Origin: Prauserella_A sp040645195
GTDB taxonomy: Bacteria > Actinomycetota > Actinomycetes > Mycobacteriales > Pseudonocardiaceae
Length of the DNA: 64,000 nt
Direction of reading: 5' to 3'
Assembly (NCBI RefSeq): GCF_040645195.1
Contig: NZ_JBEYXW010000031.1
Span: forward strand, 7,059-71,058
In this document: piece by piece, positions 1 to 8,526 of the stretch
Position numbering within the stretch: position 1 is the stretch's first letter
How the letters are laid out: every line of letters starts with the position of its first letter
Program-made: the position numbers and the translations under genes
The notes under the pieces: generated by a model
Database searches by the model: none
Seen by the model: the letters and a program-made list of their open reading frames with translations, nothing else
What the model was told of the DNA's origin: nothing

Positions 1-90
1 GGTGAGCCGGACTGGACCCGCCGTCCCGATATCGCGCGCCTGCGCCGCTACCTGGAACCGAAGACCGTCTGGCACCCGATGGGTGTGTGA
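1..90 (+). CDS. 3' end of an unidentified gene (partial)
   Basis: Only the last 29 codons are inside the window, reading to a TGA stop and ending in residues TVWHPMGV. The composition is that of a soluble globular protein (Arg-rich, aromatic C-terminus). I do not recognise the family from so short a tail. It converges on the sulfur transporter gene, whose stop lies 8 bp away. Confidence 0.6.
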   Translation, partial: GEPDWTRRPDIARLRRYLEPKTVWHPMGV

Positions 91-98
91 AAGCCCAC

Positions 99-1400
99 TC
101 AGCAGACGCTGTCGGTGGGCTTCGGTGTGCCGAGCCCGAACAGTGGGCGGAGCTTGAGGCCGACCCAGGTGCCGCCGAGCGCGAACAGGCCCCACAGCCA
201 GCCGTGCAGGCTACCGGTCGAGATGCCGCCGAGGTAGGCACCGATGTTGCAGCCACCTGCCATGCGGGCACCGATGCCCATGAGAATCCCGCCGAGCACG
301 GCGGCGAGTGCGGTGCGCCAGGGAATCTCGGCGCGGATCTTCCAGGTCCCGGCGGCGGAGGCCGCGATCGCGGCGCCCAGGATGATGCCGACGTTGGTCA
401 GCGTCGTCTTGTCCGTCCACACCGGACCGTCGAGCGCCTGCGCGTTCCTGGTGGTCTGCCAGAACTCCCACGTCTCCGGGTGCAGCCCGAACAGCTGCAG
501 CAACTTGGCACCCCACAGTGCGAACGAGAACGTCACGCCCCAGATACCGCCGGAGACCAGCACTACCGCGGCGGCCAGCACACCGAGGACCACGGCGCCG
601 ACGAGCAGCGGCCAAGAGCCGCGGAACACCCTGGCGAACCCGCGGGCGGTGGGCACCGTGTCGACCGGCGGCGGGGTACGTCGCGCCTGGACGACCCTGC
701 TCAGCACCACGATGCCGAGCAGGACGGCGATCGTGATCGCCCACGAGCCCAGCCAGCCAACGTGGTCGGACAGCAGCAGACCGGGCACCTCCGGCCAGCC
801 GTCGAACGCCGGGAAGGCCCACGTGTAGAACACCGAGCCGACGATGAAGCCACCCAGCGTCAGCACGATCGTCGACTGCCCGGCACCGACGGCGAACAAG
901 GTGCCCGATGCGCACGCGCCACCGAGCTGCATACCGATCGCGAACACCGCCGCGCCGACGAACAGCGGCAGCCCGATCGACCCCGCCGTGAACTGCGGAC
1001 TCGAGCCGAACAACCCCGCGCCGGTGACCGCGATCAGCGCGATCAGCGTCGCCGCGGTGCCGAGCAGCAGCGCATGCGCCCGCAGACCCGCGCCGTTACC
1101 GACCCCGACCAGCTGCCGCCAGGCGGAGGTGAACCCGAAACGGGAGTGGAACAGTGCCAGGCCAAGGAACAGGCCGATGATGAGCAGCGCGCCGAAACGC
1201 TGGCCGTGTACTGCCCAGACGTACCAGCTCAGGCCACCGGCGAGCAGTGCCGCGACCACGAGCGGAGCAATCCGGACGGGTTCCTCCGGCGCCGGCTGGG
1301 GCGCCGCACAGGATGTCGGTGACGTCAGCAGGAAGCTGCGCGCTGACCGACTGTCGGCCTTTGTGGACACGGACTCTCCCGGACGAGCGATTGTGGACAA
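99..1400 (-). CDS. YeeE/YedE family sulfur (thiosulfate) transporter
   Basis: Polytopic membrane protein of 433 residues from a TTG start. About eight to ten hydrophobic segments form two homologous halves. Each half carries the conserved cysteine motif of the family: GGACASG (Cys163) and GGCNIGAY (Cys384). Characterised members (TsuA) pass thiosulfate across the cytoplasmic membrane by relay between such cysteines, so uptake of a sulfur species is the likely role, although the substrate cannot be read from sequence. The first 40 residues are polar and unlike the family; an in-frame GTG behind a GGGAGAG sequence, about 10 codons in, is an alternative start. No tusA-like partner is visible. 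Confidence 0.85.
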   Translation of the reverse strand: MSTIARPGESVSTKADSRSARSFLLTSPTSCAAPQPAPEEPVRIAPLVVAALLAGGLSWYVWAVHGQRFGALLIIGLFLGLALFHSRFGFTSAWRQLVGVGNGAGLRAHALLLGTAATLIALIAVTGAGLFGSSPQFTAGSIGLPLFVGAAVFAIGMQLGGACASGTLFAVGAGQSTIVLTLGGFIVGSVFYTWAFPAFDGWPEVPGLLLSDHVGWLGSWAITIAVLLGIVVLSRVVQARRTPPPVDTVPTARGFARVFRGSWPLLVGAVVLGVLAAAVVLVSGGIWGVTFSFALWGAKLLQLFGLHPETWEFWQTTRNAQALDGPVWTDKTTLTNVGIILGAAIAASAAGTWKIRAEIPWRTALAAVLGGILMGIGARMAGGCNIGAYLGGISTGSLHGWLWGLFALGGTWVGLKLRPLFGLGTPKPTDSVC

Positions 1401-1462
1401 ATCCCCGTCAGGTTAGGTCAGCGTGAAGTTCCCGGCAGCTGATCTCATGGTGTGGACAGTCA

Positions 1463-3973
1463 TTACAGCTGGTTGACGTCGGTGATGTGGACGACGGCGG
1501 CGCCGGTCTCGTCGGAAGCGGCGAGATCGACCTCGGCGCTGATGCCCCAGTCGCGATCGCCCGCTGGGTCGTCGAGGATCTGCCTGACCCGCCACACCTC
1601 GGGTTCCTGCTCGATCATCAGCAGTGCCGGGCCGCGGGCGTCCGGGCCGGTGCCGATCCCGTCGTATTCGGCGAAGTAGCCGTCGAGCGCGTCCTCCCAC
1701 GCCTCGGCAGTCCAGCCGGAGCCGGCGTCGAGCTCGCCGAGCTCGCCATAGGCCCGCCGCGCGGCGAGCTCGACACGACGGAACAGCTCGTTGCGCACCA
1801 GCACCCGGAACGCCCGCTCGTTGCGCGTGACCGGCGGTGGCGTGTCCGGCACGCCATGGGGCCGATCCTCGTGTTCCTCGGGGTGGCGCAGCGCCTCCCA
1901 TTCGTCGAGCAGGCTCGAGTCGACCTGCCGCACCAGCTCACCCAGCCACTCGATGAGGTCCTGCAGCGGCTCCGTCTTCGCGTCGTCGGGCACCGTACGC
2001 CGCAGCGCGTCGTAGGCATCGGCGAGGTAGCGCAGCAGCACGCCCTCGGACCGCGCCAAGCCGTAGAAGCCGATGTACTCCACGAAGTTCATCGCCCGCT
2101 CGTACATGTCCCGTACGACGGCCTTCGGCGAGAGCTCGTAGTCTGCGACCCAGGGATGCCCCTGCCGGTACCGGGAGTACGCCGCCTGTAGCAGCTCCTC
2201 CAGTGGCTTGGGATAGGTGACGTCCTCGAGCAATGTCATCCGCTCGTCGTACTCGATGCCCTCGGCCTTCATCGCGGCGATCGCCTCGTTGCGCGCCCTG
2301 AACTGCTGCTGGGCCAGCACCTGCTTCGGATTGTCCACCGTGGACTCCACAATGGACACCACGTCGAGCGCATAGGACGGCGACTCCGGATCCAGCAGCT
2401 CGATCGCGGCCAGCGCCAGCGGTGAGAGTGGCTGGTTGAGCGCGAAGTCGAACTGCAGGTCCACGGTGAGCCGCACGGTGCGACCCTGTTCGTCGGGTTC
2501 GCTGAGCTGTTCCACCACACCGGCCGCCAGCAGCGCGCGGTAGATCGCGATGGTGCGCAGGATGTGCTTGCGCTGCGCGGGCCGGTCCTCGTGGTTGTCC
2601 TCCAGCAGGTGCCGCATCGACGCGAAAGCGTTGCCAGGCCGGGAGATCACGTTCAGCAGCAGCGAGTGGCTCACGGCGAAGCTCGATGTGAGCGGCTCCG
2701 GCTCGGCGCCGACGAGCCGCTCGAACGTGCTCTCCGTCCAGTTGACGAAACCCTCGGGCGCCTTCTTGCGCACGATCTTGCGCTTCTTCTTCGGGTCGTC
2801 GCCTGCCTTCTCCAGCGCCTTCGCGTTCTCGATGACGTGATCGGGCGCCTCTACCACGACGTAGCCGTCGGTGTCGTACCCCGCACGGCCGGCGCGGCCC
2901 GCGATCTGATGGAACTCGCGCGCCTTGAGGTGCCGCTGCCGTACGCCGTCGAACTTCGTCAGCGCCGACAGCACCACGGTACGAATCGGCACGTTGATAC
3001 CCACACCGAGCGTGTCCGTACCACAGATGACCTTCAGCAGACCGGCCTGCGCGAGCTGCTCGACCAGCCTGCGGTACTTCGGCAGCATGCCGGCGTGGTG
3101 CACGCCGATGCCGTGGCGCACCAGCCGCGACAGTGTCTTGCCGAACCCGGCGGAGAACCGGAAGGCGCCGATCGCCTCAGCGATCGCGTCCTTCTCCGCA
3201 CGGCTGCTGACGTTGATGCTCATCAGCGCCTGCGCGCGCTCGACGGCGGCGGCCTGTGAGAAATGCACGACATAGACGGGAGCCTGGCCACCATGCAACA
3301 GCTCGGACACCGTTTCGTGCATGGGCGTCACCGCATAACGGAACGTCAGCGGAACCGGGCGCTGCGCCGATGTCACCACGGCTGTCTGCCGGCCGGTGCG
3401 GCGGGTGAGGTCCTTCTCGAAGAACGTGACGTCACCGAGTGTGGCGGACATCAGCACGAACTGTGCTCGCGGCAGCTCCAGCAGCGGAACCTGCCACGCC
3501 CAGCCGCGATCGGGTTCGGAATAGAAATGGAACTCGTCGGCCACGACCTGGCCGACGTCGGCGTCGGCACCGAACCGCAACGCGATGTTCGCCAGGATTT
3601 CCGCCGTGCAGCAAATGATCGGGGCATCGGCGTTGACACTCGAGTCGCCGGTCATCATCCCGACGTTGTCAGCGCCGAAGATCTCGATGAGCGAGAAGAA
3701 CTTCTCCGACACCAGCGCCTTGATCGGCGCTGTGTAGAAGCTGCGCTTGCCCTGCGCGAGCGCCGTGAAATGCGCGCCCACCGCCACCAGGCTCTTTCCC
3801 GAACCGGTCGGCGTCGACAGGATGACGTTCGCCCCCGAGACGACCTCTATCAGCGCTTCCTCTTGTGCGGGGTACAACGTGAGGCCACGCTGGGTGGTCC
3901 AGGTGGCGAACGCATCGAAGAGCGCGTCGGGGTCCGCGTCGGCGGGTAGCTGGTCTGTCAGGAAGTCAGTCAT
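1463..3973 (-). CDS. Ski2-like DEAD/DEAH-box helicase with C-terminal DUF3516-type region
   Basis: Superfamily 2 helicase of 836 residues. Visible motifs: motif I TPTGSGKS (54-61), motif II DEFH (146-149), motif III SAT (176-178) and motif VI QIAGRAGRAG (356-365). These match the Ski2/Mtr4-like actinobacterial helicases, which carry a long C-terminal region named DUF3516 and are thought to act in RNA processing or nucleic-acid repair. A K/R-rich stretch (KKKRKIVRKKAPEG) follows the motor. There is no clear Shine-Dalgarno before the ATG, so the message may be leaderless. The gene is divergent from the acidic protein at 4116. Family assignment is firm; the substrate is unknown. Confidence 0.85.
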   Translation of the reverse strand: MTDFLTDQLPADADPDALFDAFATWTTQRGLTLYPAQEEALIEVVSGANVILSTPTGSGKSLVAVGAHFTALAQGKRSFYTAPIKALVSEKFFSLIEIFGADNVGMMTGDSSVNADAPIICCTAEILANIALRFGADADVGQVVADEFHFYSEPDRGWAWQVPLLELPRAQFVLMSATLGDVTFFEKDLTRRTGRQTAVVTSAQRPVPLTFRYAVTPMHETVSELLHGGQAPVYVVHFSQAAAVERAQALMSINVSSRAEKDAIAEAIGAFRFSAGFGKTLSRLVRHGIGVHHAGMLPKYRRLVEQLAQAGLLKVICGTDTLGVGINVPIRTVVLSALTKFDGVRQRHLKAREFHQIAGRAGRAGYDTDGYVVVEAPDHVIENAKALEKAGDDPKKKRKIVRKKAPEGFVNWTESTFERLVGAEPEPLTSSFAVSHSLLLNVISRPGNAFASMRHLLEDNHEDRPAQRKHILRTIAIYRALLAAGVVEQLSEPDEQGRTVRLTVDLQFDFALNQPLSPLALAAIELLDPESPSYALDVVSIVESTVDNPKQVLAQQQFRARNEAIAAMKAEGIEYDERMTLLEDVTYPKPLEELLQAAYSRYRQGHPWVADYELSPKAVVRDMYERAMNFVEYIGFYGLARSEGVLLRYLADAYDALRRTVPDDAKTEPLQDLIEWLGELVRQVDSSLLDEWEALRHPEEHEDRPHGVPDTPPPVTRNERAFRVLVRNELFRRVELAARRAYGELGELDAGSGWTAEAWEDALDGYFAEYDGIGTGPDARGPALLMIEQEPEVWRVRQILDDPAGDRDWGISAEVDLAASDETGAAVVHITDVNQL

Positions 3974-4115
3974 CGTGTGTAGATCGTGTCATCCCGGCTC
4001 CGGCTCGACAGGGGCAATCGCGGCGCGTTGCCGGAACCCGTAGGCTTTCGGCGTATCGCATCCGGTCCGGCATAACATCGGGTCGGCACGCGCACAGGTG
4101 TTTCCGGAGGGCGGA

Positions 4116-5378
4116 ATGGCACAGGATATCATCCCGATCGAGCTCGGGCTGCCACAAGGCGATCTGGTGACCCTGTGGGCGCCACGATGGCGAGAGGACG
4201 GCGAGGAGTGGGAGGCGTTCCTCGGCGATGAGGACGCGCTCTACGCGTTCCCCGATGCCGCGCATCTGGCGGCCTACGTCCGCACGGCGGAACAGCACGA
4301 CCTGATCGACCATCCCGCCTGGGAGGCCGTTCCTGAGCTGAACGTTCCCGAGCTGATCCCGGACGACGACCACTCCTACGACCTGGTCGACGTTCCGCAG
4401 ATGGTCGCCGAAGAGCCCGACTCGTGGACGTTGTCCGAACTGGCCGACATCGTCGGCATCGTGCGCTCGCTGGCCGATGTCTGTGAGCTCGAGGAGGTGC
4501 ACGAGATCCTCGACAGCTGCGAGGGTTTCTCCCTGCTCGACCAAGGACAGCTGCCGTTCACCGGCCGCGAGGGCGCGCGGCTGTGGGACGACCTGTCGCG
4601 CACCGTGTCGGAGAAGTGGGACACCATCCTCGACACGATCGACGAGCTGGTCACCGTGCCCGAGGTCGACGCCGCGACCCTGGAGCAGACGGCCGAGGAG
4701 CTCGCCGCGTTCCACGAGGAGTCGGCGGCGGCCGAGGCCGGTGTGGACACCGAGGACGAGGACCTGGACACGGTCGACGCCGATACCGAGGAAGACGACG
4801 AGGACGAGGACGACGAGCCCGTCGGCTTCTGGGCCGAGGTCGGTATCGATCCCATCAAGATCGTGCTGTCCGAACAGGAGTACTACACGCTGCGGTGCTA
4901 CCTCGACGACGAGCCGGTCTTCCTTGGCTCCGACGGGCGGATCGAGGCGTTCACCTCCCCCAAGGCACTCGCACGCAAGCTGGCCGACGGTGGCGAGCTC
5001 GCCAACACAGACCTCGCCGATGTGTCCACTTGGGACGAAGTGCTGACCAAGGCGACGGCAGGCGAGCTGGAGATCGTGGTCGACCCGGACAACACCTACG
5101 TGCTCACCGGGCTGGACTCCGACATCGCCGACGGTCCCGACGCGATCGACCCGACGCAGCTGGAGCTCGCGGTCGAACTGCTGACCGACACCGCCGACTG
5201 GGTCGGTGACGACAGCGTGGCCACCGCACTGTCGACCTCGGAAAGCCTGGGCTGGCTGGTGTCGTTCGTGCTGCGGCCGGACCCGACGCGCCTGACGCCG
5301 AGCGCCCCCTTCGACGCCGAGCAGAAGGCGTGGCGTGGCCTCGTCGACACCTTCGAGGACCGCCTGCACGTCAACTGA
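4116..5378 (+). CDS. Hypothetical acidic protein with an internal duplication
   Basis: Soluble protein of 420 residues, no signal peptide or membrane segment. The ATG is chosen because GGAGG sits 5 nt upstream; an in-frame GTG at 4098 lacks this. The protein appears to be two related halves of about 190 residues joined by a strongly acidic linker (about 209-235, mostly Asp/Glu). Matching landmarks are PIELGLPQ / PIKIVLSE, EAFLGDEDALYAF / PVFLGSDGRIEAF, DDDHSYDLVDV / DPDNTYVLTGL and similar C-terminal ends. I recognise no named family and assign no function. Its divergent partner is the helicase, and a palindromic 101-bp element begins 9 bp after the stop. Confidence 0.8.
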   Translation: MAQDIIPIELGLPQGDLVTLWAPRWREDGEEWEAFLGDEDALYAFPDAAHLAAYVRTAEQHDLIDHPAWEAVPELNVPELIPDDDHSYDLVDVPQMVAEEPDSWTLSELADIVGIVRSLADVCELEEVHEILDSCEGFSLLDQGQLPFTGREGARLWDDLSRTVSEKWDTILDTIDELVTVPEVDAATLEQTAEELAAFHEESAAAEAGVDTEDEDLDTVDADTEEDDEDEDDEPVGFWAEVGIDPIKIVLSEQEYYTLRCYLDDEPVFLGSDGRIEAFTSPKALARKLADGGELANTDLADVSTWDEVLTKATAGELEIVVDPDNTYVLTGLDSDIADGPDAIDPTQLELAVELLTDTADWVGDDSVATALSTSESLGWLVSFVLRPDPTRLTPSAPFDAEQKAWRGLVDTFEDRLHVN

Positions 5379-5387
5379 GTGCCTGTC

Positions 5388-5488
5388 CCCAAGGCCACCT
5401 TGGTTGCACTTGTCAAACACCGCGACGCGGAGCGTCTCCGTTTGGGTGGCGGTGGGAGACGGGTGGCCGCGACCAAGGTGGCCTTGGG
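5388..5488. repeat. 101-bp palindromic interspersed element, copy 1
   Basis: The termini are inverted copies about 20 bp long (CCCAAGGCCACCTTGG at the left, CCAAGGTGGCCTTGGG at the right). Inside lies a second stem, CGTCTCC at 5433-5439 with GGAGACG at 5455-5461. A second copy at 22355-22455 has the same length and about 94% identity. It fills the gap between the stop of the 4116 gene (5378) and the stop of the MFS remnant (5492), so either strand's transcript would end in the hairpin. Confidence 0.85.
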
Positions 5489-5491
5489 TGC

Positions 5492-5990
5492 TTAAGGACG
5501 ATCCTCGGCGGTTATCGGGGTCAGCCAGATGGCGAGCAGGGGGAACACAGCAACGAGGGCAAAGCCAGGCGAGCCCGCGCTCCCGCGCGCCGAACCAGCC
5601 GAGCACGACGCGGCCGCTGGCCGCGTTGACCGACGCCGTGCAGGCACCGGCCGCGACGAACAGGATGAACAGCGCAGTGAGCGAGTGCGTGCCGAGCCCG
5701 GCGGCGAGCAGGACCAGACCAGAGCCGCCGAGTCCGAGCGCCATGATCAGCCGCTCGCCATAGCGATCGGCGGCAGCGCCCCACGCGATCAGTGTGAGCA
5801 GCAGCCCAATACTCGGCGCTGCCACCACCGCACCGGCTTCACCCAATGTGAGGTTTTCGGCAGCCCTCATCGACGGGACGAGAAACGGGATCCCGTACAG
5901 GAAGGCACAGCTCGCGGTCTGCGCGCCGGGCCCGAGCCCGAGTATCAGCCAGCGCCGCGCACAGACGTCGGCATGCGCGGCCTGGTCCAT
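5492..5990 (-). pseudogene. MFS transporter, large internal deletion
   Basis: From an ATG preceded by GAGAGGCAA, the first 141 codons (5990-5568) read as the N-terminal third of a major facilitator: several membrane segments, an A-x-x-DRYGER loop like MFS motif A, and the segment GWFGARERGLA. Then the frame breaks. In the next frame about 22 codons read ALVAVFPLLAIWL followed by TPITAEDRP and TAA at 5494-5492, which looks like the last helix and tail of the same transporter. So roughly the central two thirds has been lost, with a frameshift at the junction. The start and ribosome binding site are intact; the product cannot be a functional transporter. Confidence 0.7.
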
Positions 5991-6079
5991 TTGCCTCTCA
6001 ATATCTGAGAAGCTGTTCTTACAATATGGACCTTGCTTCGCAAGGCTAACCAACGCAAGCGGTTTCCCGTTCGCCTGCG

Positions 6080-7171
6080 TCAGTCCAGCGCCGCGTACCA
6101 GGGCTTGATCACGTCATTGATCAGCTCGAGTCGATGATCGAAATCGACGAAGGCCGATTTCATCGCATTGATGGTGAACCACTGGACGTCGGACCAGTCG
6201 TAGCCGAACGCGTCCACGAGCGCGGCGAACTCCGACGAGACAGAGCAGCCGCTCATGAGCCGGTTGTCGGTGTTGACGGTGACCCGGAAGCGCAGCTTCG
6301 CGAGCAACCCGATGGGATGCTCACCAATCGAGGGCGCGGCGCCGGTTTGCACGTTGGACGACGGGCACACCTCCAGCGGGATGCGGCGGTCCCTGACATA
6401 CGCGGCGAGCCGGCCGAGCTGGACCTCACCATCGGCGGAGGCCTTGATGTCGTCGGCGATCCGCACACCGTGCCCCAGCCGTTCGGCGCCACAGTGCTGA
6501 ATCGCCTCCCAGATGGAGGCGAGCCCGAAAGCCTCGCCCGCGTGAATCGTGAAATGCGCATTGTTCACGCGCATGTATTCGAATGCGTCGAGATTCCGGG
6601 TGGGCGGGAAACCCGCTTCGGGTCCGGCGATATCGAACCCAACGACACCGGCATCGCGGTAGCGGACCGCGAGCTCGGCGATCTCCTGCGCCCTGGCGTG
6701 CTGGCGCATCGCACACAGCAGCGTGCCCGCCTGGATGCGACGCCCTTTCGCCGCGGCACGCTGCTCACCCTCCGTGAAACCCTCCTGCACAGCCTTGATC
6801 ACCGCATCGAGTGACAACCCGCGCTCGACGAAAAGCTCAGGTGCGTAGCGGACTTCCGCGTACACAACGCCGTCGTCCGCGAGGTCCTCGACGCACTCCG
6901 CGGCGACCCTGGTCAGGGCCTCCTGCGTCTGCATCACGCCGCACGTGTGCGCGAACGTCTCGAGGTAGGACTCGAGCGAACCGGAGTTCGCCGCGGCCTG
7001 GAACCAGCGGCCCAGTTCGTCGACATCGTGGGTGGGTAAGCCCTGGTAGCCGGTGGTCTCGGCCAGTTCGACAACGGTGCGCGGGCGCAGCCCGCCGTCC
7101 AGATGGTCGTGGAGCAGCACCTTTGGGGCTTTCCGCAGCTCTTCCAGGGTGGGGAAGGTTCTCGTCGGCAT
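6080..7171 (-). CDS. add: Adenosine deaminase
   Basis: Converts adenosine and deoxyadenosine to inosine and deoxyinosine in the cytosol (purine salvage). The 363 residues have the usual family length. Metal and catalytic motifs are present: HDHLDG (zinc ligands His21, His23), HAGEA (His210 ligand, Glu213 acid/base), RLGHG (231-235) and TVNTDN (Asp302 ligand). It lies just beyond the nucleoside uptake operon on the same strand, separated from it by a gene on the other strand. A small hairpin (6031-6045) lies downstream and might end the transcript. Confidence 0.95.
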   Translation of the reverse strand: MPTRTFPTLEELRKAPKVLLHDHLDGGLRPRTVVELAETTGYQGLPTHDVDELGRWFQAAANSGSLESYLETFAHTCGVMQTQEALTRVAAECVEDLADDGVVYAEVRYAPELFVERGLSLDAVIKAVQEGFTEGEQRAAAKGRRIQAGTLLCAMRQHARAQEIAELAVRYRDAGVVGFDIAGPEAGFPPTRNLDAFEYMRVNNAHFTIHAGEAFGLASIWEAIQHCGAERLGHGVRIADDIKASADGEVQLGRLAAYVRDRRIPLEVCPSSNVQTGAAPSIGEHPIGLLAKLRFRVTVNTDNRLMSGCSVSSEFAALVDAFGYDWSDVQWFTINAMKSAFVDFDHRLELINDVIKPWYAALD

Positions 7172-7376
7172 GCGTCCGACCGTACCCGGGCGCCCTGGTG
7201 CCGGGTACCAAGTCTCAGGCTCGACTCAAGCCTGAAGCTCGTTGACCATTCTGTTATTTCCGCTGCCGGACGACCACGTCATTGCCGAATTCACGGGGGC
7301 GATACCTTCGGCAATTGGACGGTCGATAGGCTGCCGCCACGTCCCATCTTTTCCCCGCCGATGAAGGACAACCGCA

Positions 7377-8429
7377 GTGACGACTGACAACCACCTTGCC
7401 GCCCCGTCGTTCGACCGGATGCGCAACATGCTGGTGCGCGCGGCCGAGGTCCGAGAGAGCGAGCAGCAGCAGATCTTCGACGCGCTCGATGACATCTACG
7501 CCCGGCTGGCTCCGGTCGACTCGCTCGGCGCGGTGCGCAAGCGGCTGTCCGAGCTGCCCGACCGCACCGAGGTCAGCGTGCTGGCCGAGCGTCTCGACGA
7601 GGCGATGACCCGGCTCGAGACGCAGGACAACGCGCTCGCCGCCCTCGCCCGCGCGGTTGAGTCCATCGTCGACAAGCTGGCCAAGCCGTTCGCACAGCTC
7701 GACGGCAGGCTCGACGGGGTCGCTGCCCGGTTCGAGGGCGTCGCCGGTCGCATGGACGGCCTCGAGGACAAGCTCGCGAGCATCCACCGCAGGCTCGACG
7801 AGCTGGGCGGCCACCTCGACAAGCAGGACGACAAGGTCGAAGCGCTGCCCGCGGCCGTCACCGGCCCGGTGCGCGAGCGGGTCGACACACTGGAGTCGAA
7901 CGTCAAGGAGCGGCTGGAGCGGCTGGAGTCCGACACCAAGGAGCGCATTGGTGCGACCACCGACACGCTGCGCACGGCGCTGACCGAGACGGCGGAGATG
8001 GTCGACGCCTCCGAGCGGCTCGACAAAATCGGCGACCGGCTCGAGAAGGTCACCAACGAGCTCGGCGAGCTGGCCGGCAGGCTGGACAAGGTCGAGGAGG
8101 GCGTCATCGCCCAGCTCGGCGATCTCGACGGTTCGGTGCGCTCCGGTCTGGCCAAGGTGGACGGCACGCTGTCGAAGCAGCCGGACAACGACTTCTTCAG
8201 CTCGGTGGTACGTAAGAGCAACGAGGAGTCCGAGCGTCGCATCGGCGGCCAGCTCGACGAGGCCATGGCGACGTTCGCGGAGCTGATGCTCGGTGGCGGA
8301 CCTGCCCCGCAGACGGTGGCCGTCGCCCCGCCGGCACCGCGGCAGCCCCGCCGGCGCAACGGTCGCTCGCCGAAGGGTGCCGCCGACGCCAAGGCCAAGA
8401 CCGGCGCCGACACCGACTCCGACGACTGA
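7377..8429 (+). CDS. Coiled-coil protein of unknown function
   Basis: 350 residues from a GTG with AAGGA upstream. Almost the whole chain (about residues 20-290) is charged helical repeat with regular L-x-x-x-L-D/E spacing, for example segments of the type LDKIGDRLEKV and LDGRLDGVAARFEG, so a long parallel coiled coil is likely. The end is a basic, Pro/Ala-rich tail (RQPRRRNGRSPKG) and an acidic terminus. There is no signal peptide or membrane helix. It could be a scaffold or DNA-associated structural protein, but no family is recognised. It sits alone on the plus strand inside a nucleoside salvage region. Confidence 0.75.
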   Translation: MTTDNHLAAPSFDRMRNMLVRAAEVRESEQQQIFDALDDIYARLAPVDSLGAVRKRLSELPDRTEVSVLAERLDEAMTRLETQDNALAALARAVESIVDKLAKPFAQLDGRLDGVAARFEGVAGRMDGLEDKLASIHRRLDELGGHLDKQDDKVEALPAAVTGPVRERVDTLESNVKERLERLESDTKERIGATTDTLRTALTETAEMVDASERLDKIGDRLEKVTNELGELAGRLDKVEEGVIAQLGDLDGSVRSGLAKVDGTLSKQPDNDFFSSVVRKSNEESERRIGGQLDEAMATFAELMLGGGPAPQTVAVAPPAPRQPRRRNGRSPKGAADAKAKTGADTDSDD

Positions 8430-8433
8430 AGTT

Positions 8434-8452
8434 TGCGGGGGCGACCCCCGCA
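8434..8452 (+). terminator. Hairpin after the coiled-coil gene
   Basis: TGCGGGGG, a 3-nt loop, then CCCCCGCA: a perfect 8-bp GC-rich stem starting 4 bp after the stop codon at 8429. No T-run follows, which is usual for actinobacterial terminators. It faces the deoA hairpin in the same convergent gap. Confidence 0.6.
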
Positions 8453-8482
8453 GGCCCCACGTCGCTAACTCCTCAGCCTGGC

Positions 8483-8516
8483 GGGCGCTGGTTACGTCTT
8501 CCGGTAACCAGCGCCC
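8483..8516 (-). terminator. Hairpin after deoA
   Basis: GGGCGCTGGTTAC (8483-8495) and GTAACCAGCGCCC (8504-8516) form a perfect 13-bp stem with an 8-nt loop. It lies 10 bp past the deoA stop and is the probable end of the nucleoside operon transcript. Confidence 0.65.
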
Positions 8517-8526
8517 GATTTCCGCG

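Noticed and set aside
3966..5491. Continuation of the minus-strand MFS frame down to 3966
   Set aside because: Homology stops at about 5568; beyond the frameshift it is the complement of the acidic protein gene.
6031..6045. Short hairpin CCTTGC-TTC-GCAAGG after add
   Set aside because: Only a 6-bp stem with a weak T context; mentioned with add but not called as a terminator.
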